Source: Petrolisthes cinctipes
Lineage: Eukaryota > Arthropoda > Malacostraca > Decapoda > Porcellanidae
Assembly (NCBI GenBank): GCA_033782935.1
Contig: JAWQEG010000729.1
Span: 186,001-250,000, forward strand
Direction of reading: 5' to 3'
Length of the DNA stretch: 64,000 bases
A program made the position numbers and the translations under genes. The notes below the pieces were generated by a model, which had not been told where the DNA came from, did no database searches, and was given only the letters and a program-made list of their open reading frames with translations. Positions 30,334 through 40,380 of this stretch are shown here, one piece after another (the first letter of the stretch is position 1; each line of letters opens with the position of its first letter).

Positions 30334-31665
30334 CTCAAATTCAACCTCAAAACACCCGAAAATTCGATATTTTTGGGTCCCAGAAGCGATCTGCACATGC
30401 ATAGTCAGTGCTAGAATGTTTTCAAAATATAGGCTCAAAACATGCCAAAACTCGATATTTTAAATGTCTAAAGTCGATGTGTGCATGCATCTTCTGTACC
30501 CGTTTATATCTCAAATTCAGGCTCAAAACACCCGAAAATTCGGTATTTTTGGGTCTTAGAAGCGATCTCTACATTCCTACTCCTAGTTAGAATGTTTTCA
30601 AGATACAGACCCAAAACATGCTCAAAATCGATATTTTAAGTGCCCAAAAGTCGATATGTGCATGCATCATCAGTACCTGTTTATATCTTAAATTCAGGCT
30701 CAAAACATCCAAAAATTCGATATTTTGGGGTCCCAGAAGCGATCTGAACATGCCTACTCATTGCTAGAATATTTTCAAAATATAGGCCCAAAACATGCTA
30801 AAAATCGATATTTTAGGTGCCTAAAGTCGATATCTGAAATTCAGGCCCAAAACACCCAAAAATTCGATATTTTGGGGTCCCAGAAGCGATCTGTACATGC
30901 CTACTCAGTGCTAGAATATTTTCAAAATATAGGCCCAAAACATGCTAAAAATCGATATTTTAGGTGCCCAAAGTCGATATCTCAAATTCAGGCCCAAAAC
31001 ACCCGAAAATTCGATATTTTGGGGTCCCAGAAGCGATCTGTTAGAGTGTTTTCAATATACAGGCCCAAAACATACTGAAAATCGATTTTTTAGGTGCCCA
31101 AAAGTCGATATGTGGATGCTTCTGTACCCGTTTATATCTCAAATTCAGGCTCCAAACACCCGAAAATTCTATATTTTGGGGTCTCAGAAGTGATCTGTAC
31201 ATGCCTACTCAGATACAGACCTAAAACATGCTCAAAATCGATATTTTAGGTGCCCAAAAGTCGATATGTGCATGCATCTTCTGTACCCGTTTATATCTCA
31301 AATTCAGGCTCAAAACACCCGAAAATTCGATATTTTGGGGTCTCAAAAGCGATCTGTACATGCCTACTCAGTTCTAGAATATTTTTTAATATATATAGGC
31401 CCAAAACATGCTAAAAATCGATATTTTAGGTGCCCAAAGTCGATATCTTAAATTCAGGCCCAAAACACCCGAAAATTCGATGTTTTGGGGTCCCAGAAGC
31501 GATCTGTCAGAGTATTTTCAATATACAGGCCCAAAACATACTGAAAATCGATCTTTTAGGTGCCCAAAAGTCGATATGTGGATGCTTCTGTACCCGTTTA
31601 TATCTCAAATTCAGGCTCCAAACACCCGAAAATTCGATATTTTGGGGTCCCAGAAGCGATCTGTA
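30334..31665. repeat. Higher-order satellite block E, copy 3
   Basis: Collinear with 24900-26230 at an offset of ~5434 bp. Small copy-specific changes include a TTAATATATATAGG insertion near 31390. Confidence 0.75.
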
Positions 31666-33734
31666 CATGTCTACTCAGATACAGGCCCAAAACATGCTGA
31701 AAATCGATATTTTAGGTGCCCAAAGTTAATATGTGTATGCATCTTCTGCACTCGTTTATATCTCAAATTCAACCTCAAAACACCCGAAAATTCGATATTT
31801 TTGGGTCCCAGAAGCGATCTGTACATGCCTACTCAGTGCTAGAATATTTTCAAAATATAGGCCCAAAACATGCTCAAAATCGATATTTTAAGTGCCCAAA
31901 AGTCGATATGTGCATGCATCTTCAGTACCTGTTCATATCTCAAATTCAGGCTCAAAACACCGGAAAATTCTATATTTTTGGGACCCAGAAGCGATCTGTA
32001 CATGCCTACTCCGTGTTAGAGTATTTTCAAAATACAGGCCCAAAACATGCTGAAAATCGACATTTTAGGTGCCCAAAGTCAATATGTGCATGCATTTTCT
32101 GTACCCGTTTATATCTCAAATTCAGGCTAAAAACACCCGAAAATTCGATATTTTGGGGTCCCATAAGCGATCTGTACATGCCTACTCAGTGCTAGAATAT
32201 TTTCAAAATATAGGCCCAAAACATGCTAAAAATCGATATTTTAGGTGCCCAAAGTCAATATCTGAAATTCAGGCCCAAAACACCCGAAAATTCGATATTT
32301 TGGGGTCCCAGAAGCGATCTGTACATACCTACTCCGTGTTAGAGTATTTTCAAAATACAGGCCCAAAACATACAGAAAATCGATATTTTAGGTGCCCAAA
32401 AGTCGATATGTGCATGCATCTTCTGTACCCGTTTATATCTCAAATTCAGGCTCCAAACACCCGAAAATTCGATATTTTGGAGTCCCAGAAGCTATCTGTA
32501 CATGCCTACTCAGATATAGGCCCAAAACATGCTGAAAATCGATATTTTAGGTGCCCAAAGGTAATATGTGTATGCATCTTCTGCACTCGTTTATATCTCA
32601 AATTCAACCTCAAAACACCCGAAAATTCGATATTTTTGGTCCCAGAAGCGATCTGTACATGCCTACTCAGTGCTAGTATGTTTTTAAAATATAGGCTCAA
32701 AACATGCTAAAAATCGATATTTTAGGTGCCCAAAGTCGATATCTCAAATTCAGGCCCAAAACACCCGAAAATTCGATATTTTGTGGTCCCAGAAGCGATC
32801 TGTACATGCCTACTCCGGGTTAGAGTATTTTCAAAATGCAGGCCCAAAACATGCTGAAAATCGATATTTTACGTGACCAAAGTCAACAATATGTGTATGC
32901 ATCTTCTGCACCCGTTTATATCCCAAATTCAATCTCAAAACAACCGAAAATTCGATATTTTTGGGTCCCAGAAGCGATCTGTACGTGCCTACTCAGTGCT
33001 AGAATGTTTTCAAAATATAGGCTCAAAACATGCTAAAAATCGATATTCTAAGTGGCCAAAGTCGATATGTGCATGCATCTTCTGTACCCGTTTATATCTC
33101 AAATTCTAGCTCAAAACACCCGAAAATTCGATATTTTGGGGTCCCTGAAGTGATCTGTACATGCCTACTTAGTGCTAGAATATTTTCAAAATATAGGCCC
33201 AAAACATACTAAAAATCGATATTTTAGGTGACCAAAGTCGAAATCTCAAATTCAGGCCCAAAACATCCGAAAATTCGATATTTTGGGGTTCCAGAAGCGA
33301 TCTGCACATGCCTACTCCCTGTTAGAGTATTTTCAAAATACAGGCCCAAAACATACAGAATATCGATATTTTAGGTGCCCAAAAGTCGATATGTGCATGC
33401 ATCTTCTGTACCCGTTTATATCTCAAATTCAGGCTCCAAACACTGAAAATTCTATATTTTGGGGTCCCAGAAGCGATCTATACATGCCTACTCAGATACA
33501 GGCCCAAAACATGCTGAAAATCGATATTTTTGGTGCCCCAAGTCAATATGTGTATGCATCTTCTGCACCCGTTTATATCCCAAATTCAACCTCAAAACAC
33601 CCGAAAATTCGATATTTTTGGGTCCCAGAAGCGATCTGTACATGCCTACTCAGTGCTAGAATGTTTTCAAAATATAGGCTCAAAACATGCTAAAAATCGA
33701 TATTTTAAGTGTCCAAAGTCGATATGTGCATGCC

Positions 33735-34104
33735 TACATCCGGGAGCCGTTCGAGGACTGGCTCTGTACAGTCGGCGACATAAGTCCTGTCGCCACACTT
33801 GCTTCACCGAGACAGGCAGTGTTCATGGACTCGAGAAATACGCACTTTTTCTACACCTAATAAACTCGAGTCTATGAGCATCGTGTGCCTCAGTGAAGCA
33901 AGCGAGGTGACAGGACTTTTGACTTTAAACATCCATTGATTAAGTTATTTTAATCAATTAATGTTTCTTTGCTCTGTTTTGATAATTAATGAGTTAAGGG
34001 TTTAAATTTAAAGGGAGGAATATTTATATATCAGTCATGGTAAATTAATAGTTATTGGGTCAATTGTAAGTAAATAAAGATTGTAAAAATAATAGAGACT
34101 TTCT
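33735..34104. other. Array-flanking unique DNA
   Basis: The last monomer breaks off after GTGCATGC at 33734 and the following sequence shows no satellite homology. The first ~180 nt are GC-richer and contain a stem-loop. The remainder is AT-rich with AAAGGGAGGAAT at about 34009 and an AATAAA at 34073. A purine tract followed by AT-rich sequence could be the edge of an LTR element, but I cannot identify one. No gene is seen. Confidence 0.5.
33784..33916. repeat. Imperfect inverted repeat beside the array edge
   Basis: The left arm, 33784-33816 (begins GTCCTGTCGCCACACTTGCT), is the imperfect reverse complement of the right arm, 33885-33916 (ends GCGAGGTGACAGGAC). The loop is about 68 nt. It could be a foldback or MITE remnant, or a cruciform-forming boundary. 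Confidence 0.55.
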
Positions 34105-35022
34105 TTGTTCCACCTCCACTCTGTATACTATTCTACTCCCCTGCTGGTTTGTCAAAGACCACGAGAACCTATTCAGGCGACAGAAGGATGGTGGTGTGAA
34201 GACATACGCCCCTCCCTTCGCCCTAAATTGGTTGCAGCACCCTCTCAACCCTCTCAAGAGGCAGCTGCTTCTTGCTCTAGTGAGAACGTTTCTAAGGTTA
34301 CTCTACATAATAGTTTCTCTGTCTTGGAAACTTCATCAGACACTCATTTTGGTGACCCTTCAACTGATGACAATTCTCAGACTTTAGCTAAAGGTGTCCA
34401 TGTGGTAGAGGTTCACGCTGCCACACGCTCTCCCAAAAGGAAACTTAAGTCACCTAAACTGCCACAGAGACGTCTTCGTGGTTCCTCTGAGGCACTTGAC
34501 TCTATAGATGTTCCACCTTGTGAGGCAATCATCTCTGTGGACTCATCCATAGTTTCCTCTCAATTTCACCAGAAGCGTTCTCGTGGCTCTGATGAATCTC
34601 TTGATTCAACAGAAGTTCCTCCTCGCAAGCTTCCTTCGGGATCATCAGAGGGGCGTGAAGTTAATGTGGATGCCACGGATGTTGTGACTTCAAAAGATTC
34701 ACTTTCTCTTCCGCTTGAGCAGCAGAGTGATTCTACCACCTGTATTATGGATGTTGATGTATCTGCCTGTGTCAGTGATACCACTGCTGTACAGGACAGA
34801 ACCAATGTAATTGTTTCAAAGAATATCCCATCTCATATACCTTCATCTTCTTCTAACATATCAGATGCTTCAGGGACTCGTCTACGGGTCCCAATTACTG
34901 CCCCAAGTACTACTCCTCGGGTTCGCTCTCCTTCTAGTGGCCCAGGATTAGACAAACCCTCAGGTCGAGGTGGTAGTGGGAAGTACCTCCATGAGGCTTC
35001 CCAAAAATCAGTACTAAAGTAA
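34105..35022 (+). CDS. Retrotransposon ORF1 (gag-like), probably 5'-truncated
   Basis: A 305-codon frame immediately upstream of the endonuclease. The product is rich in Ser, Thr and Pro, has basic clusters (around residues 109-128 and 152-175) and a short NSFSVLE motif near residue 69 of the kind seen after the nucleic-acid-binding part of some non-LTR ORF1 proteins. I see no CCHC zinc knuckles or coiled coil, so the N-terminal RNA-binding part is probably missing; the first ~50 residues may be flanking DNA read in frame. It ends in TAA at 35020-35022, overlapping the opening of ORF2 by 28 nt in the -1 frame. The start codon is therefore only the first ATG of the open frame. Confidence 0.55.
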   Translation: MFHLHSVYYSTPLLVCQRPREPIQATEGWWCEDIRPSLRPKLVAAPSQPSQEAAASCSSENVSKVTLHNSFSVLETSSDTHFGDPSTDDNSQTLAKGVHVVEVHAATRSPKRKLKSPKLPQRRLRGSSEALDSIDVPPCEAIISVDSSIVSSQFHQKRSRGSDESLDSTEVPPRKLPSGSSEGREVNVDATDVVTSKDSLSLPLEQQSDSTTCIMDVDVSACVSDTTAVQDRTNVIVSKNIPSHIPSSSSNISDASGTRLRVPITAPSTTPRVRSPSSGPGLDKPSGRGGSGKYLHEASQKSVLK

Positions 35023-36440
35023 CACCGTTCAAGGTCCTTCAGTGGAATTGCCGTGGCTTGCGTGCTTCTTGGGAGGAACTGCGCGTTCTTCTCTCTAGCT
35101 TCTCTCCTGCATGTGTTTCTCTCCAAGAGACAATGCTTGGGGACTACATTCCTGCCAGTCCTCCAGCATACTCTGCATTTTATTCCAATTCATTTGAAGG
35201 GCAGGGTCATCATGGTGGCTCTGCCATCCTAGTTCGCCGAGATATTCCATGTACGAGCCTGGAGCTTGACACTCCGCTCCAGGCTGTTGCAGTTAAGGTT
35301 TTTATGGACCGCCCGTACACTGTATGCAGTCTATACCTTCCTCCCAGTGTTACAGTTGAGAGGGGTGATCTCAACCATCTTGTACGGGACCTTCCATCTC
35401 CCTTTATTTTATTGGGTGATTTTAATGGTCGTCATCCTCTGTGGGGTGACAGTTCGGTCAACCCCAGGGGTGTTTTATTGGCTTCTTTTATTGAGGATGA
35501 GGGATTAGGGGTTTTAAATACGGGAGATGTGACACATTTTAATAGCCCTACTGGGACTTTTACCGCCATTGACATTTCCCTTTGCTCACCCAGTGCTCTG
35601 TTGGATTTTACTTGGAGAGTGTTGCCTGACTTATATGGCAGTGACCATTTCCCTATACTTTTAGAAGGTAACAGGTACGAACCACAGTCTCGTCTTCCAA
35701 GGTGGAAATTAGAGAAGGCTGACTGGCAGTTTTTTAGAGAGCTAACTTCTTCGGTCTCTTCTGTAGCCGATTTCGGTAGCTCTGACGAGGCTGTAACATA
35801 TTTCACTGATATGCTCCACTCTGCTGCTCTCAACTCTATCCCTAGAACTTCTGGCTACTTTCCCAAACGTCCTGTCCCTTGGCGGTCACCAGTCTGCACC
35901 ACTGCTGTGCGGGAGAAGCGCGCTGCTTTCTCTCGCCTTCGTCGCAATCGTGGGGACCCAACTCTTTTAGAGGACTTCCGACGGGCAAGGGCTCGGGCTA
36001 GACGAGTTTTAAAAGAGGCCCGACGTGCATCTTGGAAGGCCTATGTGTCTTCAATTAATAGTAAAACTCCACTCACCCAAGTGTTCAGGAGAGTCCGTAA
36101 GATGGCGGGGAAGTTTTCTCCTAGTTCTCCACCTGTACTTAAGGTCAATGGAATTAAGATCATGGATGGTTTGACAGTGGCCAATACCATGGCGGAGGCT
36201 TTTGCAAAGGTCTCCAGCCGTGACTCTCGACCTCTGGCTGTCAGGCATGAGTTAAGAGCCAAGGAGCGTACAGTCCTGGATTTCACAGGGAACGAGAATG
36301 AAAGTTATAACCATATATTCACCCTGAGAGACCTGCATTCTGCTCTCTCTCTCTCTGCGGCGACACTTCTCCTGGGCCAGACAACATCCCATATGCAATG
36401 TTACGACACTTGGGTGAGGAAGCGATCTCATTTCTTTTAG
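34995..36440 (+). pseudogene. Retrotransposon ORF2, 5' part: endonuclease domain (broken by frameshift)
   Basis: The frame opens after a TGA at 34992 and has no ATG before the endonuclease begins. The first ATG (35058) lies after the conserved QWNCRG motif (35040-35057), so ORF2 translation probably depends on frameshifting from, or re-initiation after, ORF1. Catalytic signatures of the exonuclease-endonuclease-phosphatase fold are present in order: WN near 35043, LQET near 35121, GDFNGRHPLWGD near 35418, an ID motif near 35568 and GSDHF near 35638. These would nick target DNA for target-primed reverse transcription. After a linker rich in Arg and Lys (about 35900-36100) the frame meets a (CT)7 run at 36343-36356. 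The pre-RT motif continues only in another frame, so the open frame ends with 28 unrelated residues. Confidence 0.85.
36343..36356 (+). repeat. (CT)7 run at the ORF2 frameshift
   Basis: The endonuclease frame and the RT frame meet here. The shift needed (+2, or -1) equals gain of one CT unit or loss of two, which is what replication slippage at this dinucleotide run would produce. Confidence 0.75.
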
Positions 36441-38704
36441 CTGTATATAACAGAATCTGGCTGGAGGGTGTCTTCCCTTCTGGGTGGAGGGTTGCTACCA
36501 TCCTTCCTTTTCTCAAGCCGGGCAAGGACTCTGGTGTTGCCCTCAATTATCGACCAATTGCCTTGACCTCCTGTCTCTGTAAACTATTTGAAAAGATGGT
36601 GAATGTCAGACTGGTATACTTCTTGGAACGGGGTGATTTTCTGTCTCCGTCCCAGTCTGGCTTTCGTAAATATCGTTCCACTACAGATGCTCTGGTCAGG
36701 ATGGAAGCTGCTGCATGTGAGGCTTTTGCACGACATCAACACCTTGTCTGTGTATTCTTTGATTTAGAGAAAGCCTATGACACTACATGGCAATATGGCA
36801 TCCTGCAGCAACTCCATTTATATGGCCTGCGGGGTCGCCTTCCACGCTTTCTTAAGGAGTTTCTCAGTGGTCGCAGTTTTTCTGTGAGGGTTGGTACACC
36901 CCACTCAGCATCTGTTGCACAGGAGGAGGGCGTCCCCCAGGGAAGCGTCCTCAGTGTCACATTGTTTGCAGTAGCAATTAATGCCATTGCCTCATCCCTT
37001 CCAGACGGTATAGCTAACTCGATGTACGTTGACGACCTAGCAGTCTGGTTTGCTGCTTCCCGTATGTCAGTGGCGGAGCGGCGCATGCAGCTTGCCCTTG
37101 ACAGGGTGTCACGTTGGACTGATTCTCATGGGTTTCGATTTTCTCCTTCCAAGACAGTTGCTATGCACTTCTGCCACATCCGAGGCATCCACCTGGATCC
37201 GGACTTATTCATGTATGGTCATCGGATACGATGTGTCGAGGAGACTCGCTTTTTGGGTCTCCTTTTTGACAAACGTTTGACTTGGGTTCCCCACTTACGT
37301 ACACTTAAGGTCTCTTGCCTCAAGGCTCTTAACCTGTTGAGGGTCCTGAGCCATACATCCTGGGGGGCTGATCGGGCCACCCTCCTCCGCCTATACCATA
37401 TTGTTATTAGGTCAAAACTCGACTATGGGTGTGAGGTGTACTCTTCTGCCACCGATGCCCGTCTCAGAGTTTTAGACCCTGTTCATAATGCTGGAGTACG
37501 TCTGGCGACCGGAGCCTTCAGGTGGTCCCCAATCCCCAGTCTCCTGGTGGACGCTAATGAGCCACCTCTTGATCTCCGTCGTCAGTCCTTGATGGTTCGT
37601 TGTTGGCATCGATTACATCGACTTCCTGACACCCTACCTTGCTTGGCGGTGTCATCTGATATCATGTCTCAGTACTACCTTTTACATTCTCGTGCCCCAT
37701 GGCCCTTTGGCTTCCGGGTCAGGAAGGCTATGGAGGAGATGGGCATAGATGACTACCAGATTAGTCCTGTGAGGGTCCCCAGGGTGGCTCCATGGCTTCT
37801 TCCAGAAGTTTTCCCCTGCACCTGCTTTACAGACAAGAAGGAATTTCTTCCTCCTCCAGTGGCTCGTTCCCTCTTTTTAGAACATGCCTTCACTCACAGG
37901 GAATCCCTCCCTGTGTACACTGATGGGTCAAAGTCTGATGCTGGAGTTGGCTTTGGAGTTGTCTTTCCTGACTTTTGCCATGGAGGCAGGCTCCCTTCTG
38001 TCATGTCCATTTTTACTGCTGAGCTCTTGGCCATTTTATATGCCCTCCAAGTGATTTTTACTCTCCCTCAGCCTTCGTTTACTATTTTTAGCGATTCCTG
38101 TAGTGCCTTGCAGGCCTTGTGCAATTTTAACTCTACCCATCCCCTGGTGTTGGCCATTCTTGAGTGGCTTGTCCTCCTGGGTCGTCGTGGCCGCAAAGTC
38201 ACTTTTTGTTGGGTTAGGTTGGCTAAGGCTGTGGTCTCCAATTCCCGGCCTCCTGCCAGGCATCATCCTGTTCCTGCAATGGACCTTCGACCCTACATAG
38301 ATGCTACCGTTCGTTCCGGCTGGCAGGACAGATGGGACGCCATCGGGGCTAACAAGCTCGGTGACATCCGCCAGCGCCTTGGATTGTGGAGCTACAGTAG
38401 CCTGTCCCGCCGGTGGGAGACGGCTCTTGTCCGTCTCCGCATTGGCCACACATTATTGACTCATGGCTTTTTAATGGAGAGGGCTCACCCTCCCTACTGT
38501 GATGATTGTCTGGTCCCTTTGACAGTATGGCATCTTATTGTCGAGTGTCCCAGCCTTGGGGACCTTCGTCGTAGGCACCTCTCCGAGTACCGGAAGGGTG
38601 ACGGTTCTTACAGTCTCTTCCAGGTGCTCGGGGAGGAGGCTTGTTGTGTGGGAGGGAACACCCTCTCCTATGTGGAGGAGGCTGGCCTTCTCCACAAATT
38701 GTGA
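36359..38704 (+). pseudogene. Retrotransposon ORF2, 3' part: reverse transcriptase, RNase H and zinc motif
   Basis: Reading resumes at 36359 in the frame that yields the pre-RT motif GDTSPGPDNIPYAM, and ATG 36398 lies within it. RT motifs follow: PFLKPGKD, NYRPIALTS, the GFRKYRST box, FFDLEKAYDTT with the first catalytic Asp, EEGVPQGSVLS, and the active-site YVDD at 37025-37036. RNase H has TDGSKSD (Asp near 37922), a TAELLAIL Glu near 38018 and a FSDSCSAL Asp near 38090. The C-terminus has C-x2-C-x7-H-x4-C near 38500. The frame is uninterrupted for about 780 codons, so only the upstream frameshift disables the element. The RT copies element RNA onto nicked DNA and RNase H removes the RNA strand. 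Confidence 0.9.
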
Positions 38705-39002
38705 ATTTTATTGTATTTATGGCTATTAATTTTTAGGTAGTTAAAGTTTAATGTTTCTTTCGTTAATATTTCAATTCTTGTATATATCTAACTTAAATAG
38801 GTTATTTCATTAATATATGATCTTTTGGAAGACGTGGGTTTTATTCATGCTGCTTCTCCCTTTTGAGGTAGTGAAAATTATTTCATTTTTGTACATATTT
38901 TATTAATGATGTAGATGACCTTTATATGTTGGGCGGTATATGACCATTGTTGTTGCGCTGCCAGATGCCTAATGGCATCAATAAATCAATCAATCAATCA
39001 AT
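38705..39002 (+). other. 3' UTR and CAAT-repeat tail of the first I/R1-like element
   Basis: AT-rich non-coding sequence ending with GGGCGGTATATGACC (about 38930), a terminal hairpin-like GATGCCTAATGGCATC and a tail of about five CAAT/AATC units (38983-39002). The same terminal order appears in reverse complement at 47044-47125, which defines the 3' end of the family. Confidence 0.8.
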
Positions 39003-39499
39003 ATGTGTGTGATACATAGAGTGGCCGCACATGTGGTCGCCACAACGTGAACTGGGTGAACTAGAAACTCTGCGTTCCCGTTATTATTACCGGTATTTCA
39101 TGTTAAATAATAGCAACATTTTAAAGATAGTCTATTTTCAATTCGAAAATGTACTTTTAGTCACTATGTCCGAGTGCTTAATCATCCCCTTAAGAAATAC
39201 CGATAAAACACGAGTATAGATGGCTCGTGGTGTTTAGGTGCGGGTTACATAGACTGTGTCGTGTTGCCCTTTGACGCCACTACACAGTGGTACCGGTATG
39301 AAGAGGGCTACTGAGGTATCCAAACCATCAGTAAAGAGTTTGGAACAATAAGAAGGACTCAATTTACCAAACAGGTTCTTCCCTTAAGTGAGACCTTTGA
39401 CCTTGTGAGGCAGAGATAGTGTTTGTGATGTCATTGTATTCAGTGTTTACTATGGATAGCTGCATGAGGTAGATGAATTTGACAGTCAGTGAGAGGCTT
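39003..39499. other. Non-coding stretch, nothing recognised
   Basis: About 500 nt with no convincing coding signal, repeat or RNA gene. One open frame on the plus strand (39031-39219) has no recognisable content. Confidence 0.4.
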
Positions 39500-40380
39500 T
39501 GATGAAAAGCTAATGTTGGATGGAATAGAGTGGTTATTTGCAGAAGACACTGCTGTTAGCAAAGAGTGAAAAGGAGCTGCTGAGAGTCGTGGATGAGATT
39601 CCAGGTATAAGTAAGGGAAGGAAGCTAAAGATGAACGTCAGTTATAGTAGGTTTTGGCTTTTGAGAGATGAGCTGCACTTACTATATTTCTTCTGTAACA
39701 AATTGCTGATCAAAGATTCCAACGCATACTGGGTTCACGAGTCTTTGGAACTGTGAAGACTGAGGACGTAAATGAGCTTAAATTACAAAAAAATTGGCAC
39801 AGTACTAGTTCTTTGTAAGCATGGGAATATGAAAGGGGAAAACGGAGAGAGAGAGAGCAGTGAAGGTCGACCAGTGACAGGATCGCTGGAGAGAATCAGC
39901 AAAAAGAGAAGTGAGCATGAAAATTAATGAGACGTGTAAAATACCGCAGTCCTCCCACTCTGATAAGACCTATTCATGGTATGGAAAACAACAGTCTAGA
40001 ATAGGTGCTGTGAAAATGAGCTACTTGTAAGAAGCATGTTGCATGATGAGGTGGGATGGAGATAGCAATAGGAATGTGTATGAAAAATGTGATTTTGCTG
40101 CTAGTGCAGGTCGGTAATGACTGAGTTAAACAGTAAATCAACATACACTTGAATGGTTTAAACATGTGCAGAGAATGGAAGATGGGTATATACAACAGAA
40201 TGTGAGTGAGAATGAGATTGAGAGGCCTGAAGTGAGCAGCAGGCCACCAATCAAATGGGTGAGCAGGATGGAAAAAGACACGCAGGAGAAAACTGAGAAT
40301 GGAAGGGAACAGTTGATTGAGAGTTTAGATGGAGCACGGAAAAGTTGAATGAGATTTTTCTGCCTTAGTCATTCTCTAGA
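39500..40380 (+). pseudogene. Decayed non-LTR retrotransposon RT (C-terminal half)
   Basis: Reading across frames shows a known order of motifs from a widespread non-LTR reverse transcriptase. At 39519-39640 there is an EWLFA(E)DTA active-site relic (FADD decayed), then SEKELLRVVDE and KGRKLKMNVSYSR. Near 40010-40105 is KMSYL followed by MRWDGDSNRNVYEK. Near 40148-40345 are LEWFKHVQRMED and a block resembling the RPPxKWxxRxE region, and near 40350-40380 an RFFC motif. Several stops and frame changes separate these, so it is a fossil. The clade (RTE-, CR1- or L2-like) cannot be fixed by eye. No 5' half or tail was found. Confidence 0.65.

Larger units (their letters stand above)
1..33734. repeat. 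Satellite DNA array, ~176-bp monomer, roughly 200 units
   Basis: A continuous tandem array of AT-rich monomers fills the first half of the window and runs off its left edge. The full-length unit is 176 bp. Recurrent landmarks are CGATATTTTGGGGTCCCAGA, TGTACATGCCTACTCAGTG, AAAACATGCTAAAAATCGAT, GTGCATGCATCTTCTGTACC and CTCAAATTCAGGCTCAAAAC. The unit count is an estimate (length divided by ~170 bp). Variants lacking 29, 18 or 17 nt recur throughout. No transposon interrupts the array. Because 176 is not a multiple of three, frames drift between units, and the long open frames on both strands are repeat artefacts. A centromeric or heterochromatic role is possible from monomer length and array size, but nothing in the sequence proves it. 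Confidence 0.97.
34105..39002 (+). mobile_element. Non-LTR retrotransposon, I/R1-like, nearly full length at the 3' side
   Basis: The order is ORF1 remnant, apurinic-type endonuclease, reverse transcriptase, RNase H, C-terminal C-x2-C-x7-H-x4-C motif, ~280-nt 3' UTR, then a CAAT-repeat tail. Endonuclease, RT and RNase H together point to the I superclade; the exact family cannot be fixed by eye. The 5' boundary is uncertain because ORF1 lacks visible zinc knuckles, which suggests 5' truncation. ORF2 is broken by one frameshift at a CT microsatellite. The reversed copy at 47044-48168 shares the same 3' UTR end (GGGCGGTATATGACC) and tail, showing that this family has moved in this genome. Confidence 0.88.

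Noticed and set aside
1..33734. CRISPR-like array
   Set aside because: Repeats are head to tail with no unique spacers, and the genome is clearly eukaryotic.
1..33734. CENP-B box in the monomer
   Set aside because: The reverse complement of ACACCCGAAAATTCG supplies a CGGG core, but the TTCG and A positions required at fixed spacing are not matched.
34009..34140. LTR retrotransposon 3' end (purine tract followed by AT-rich sequence with AATAAA)
   Set aside because: No pol-like coding sequence upstream (satellite instead) and no matching second LTR in the window.
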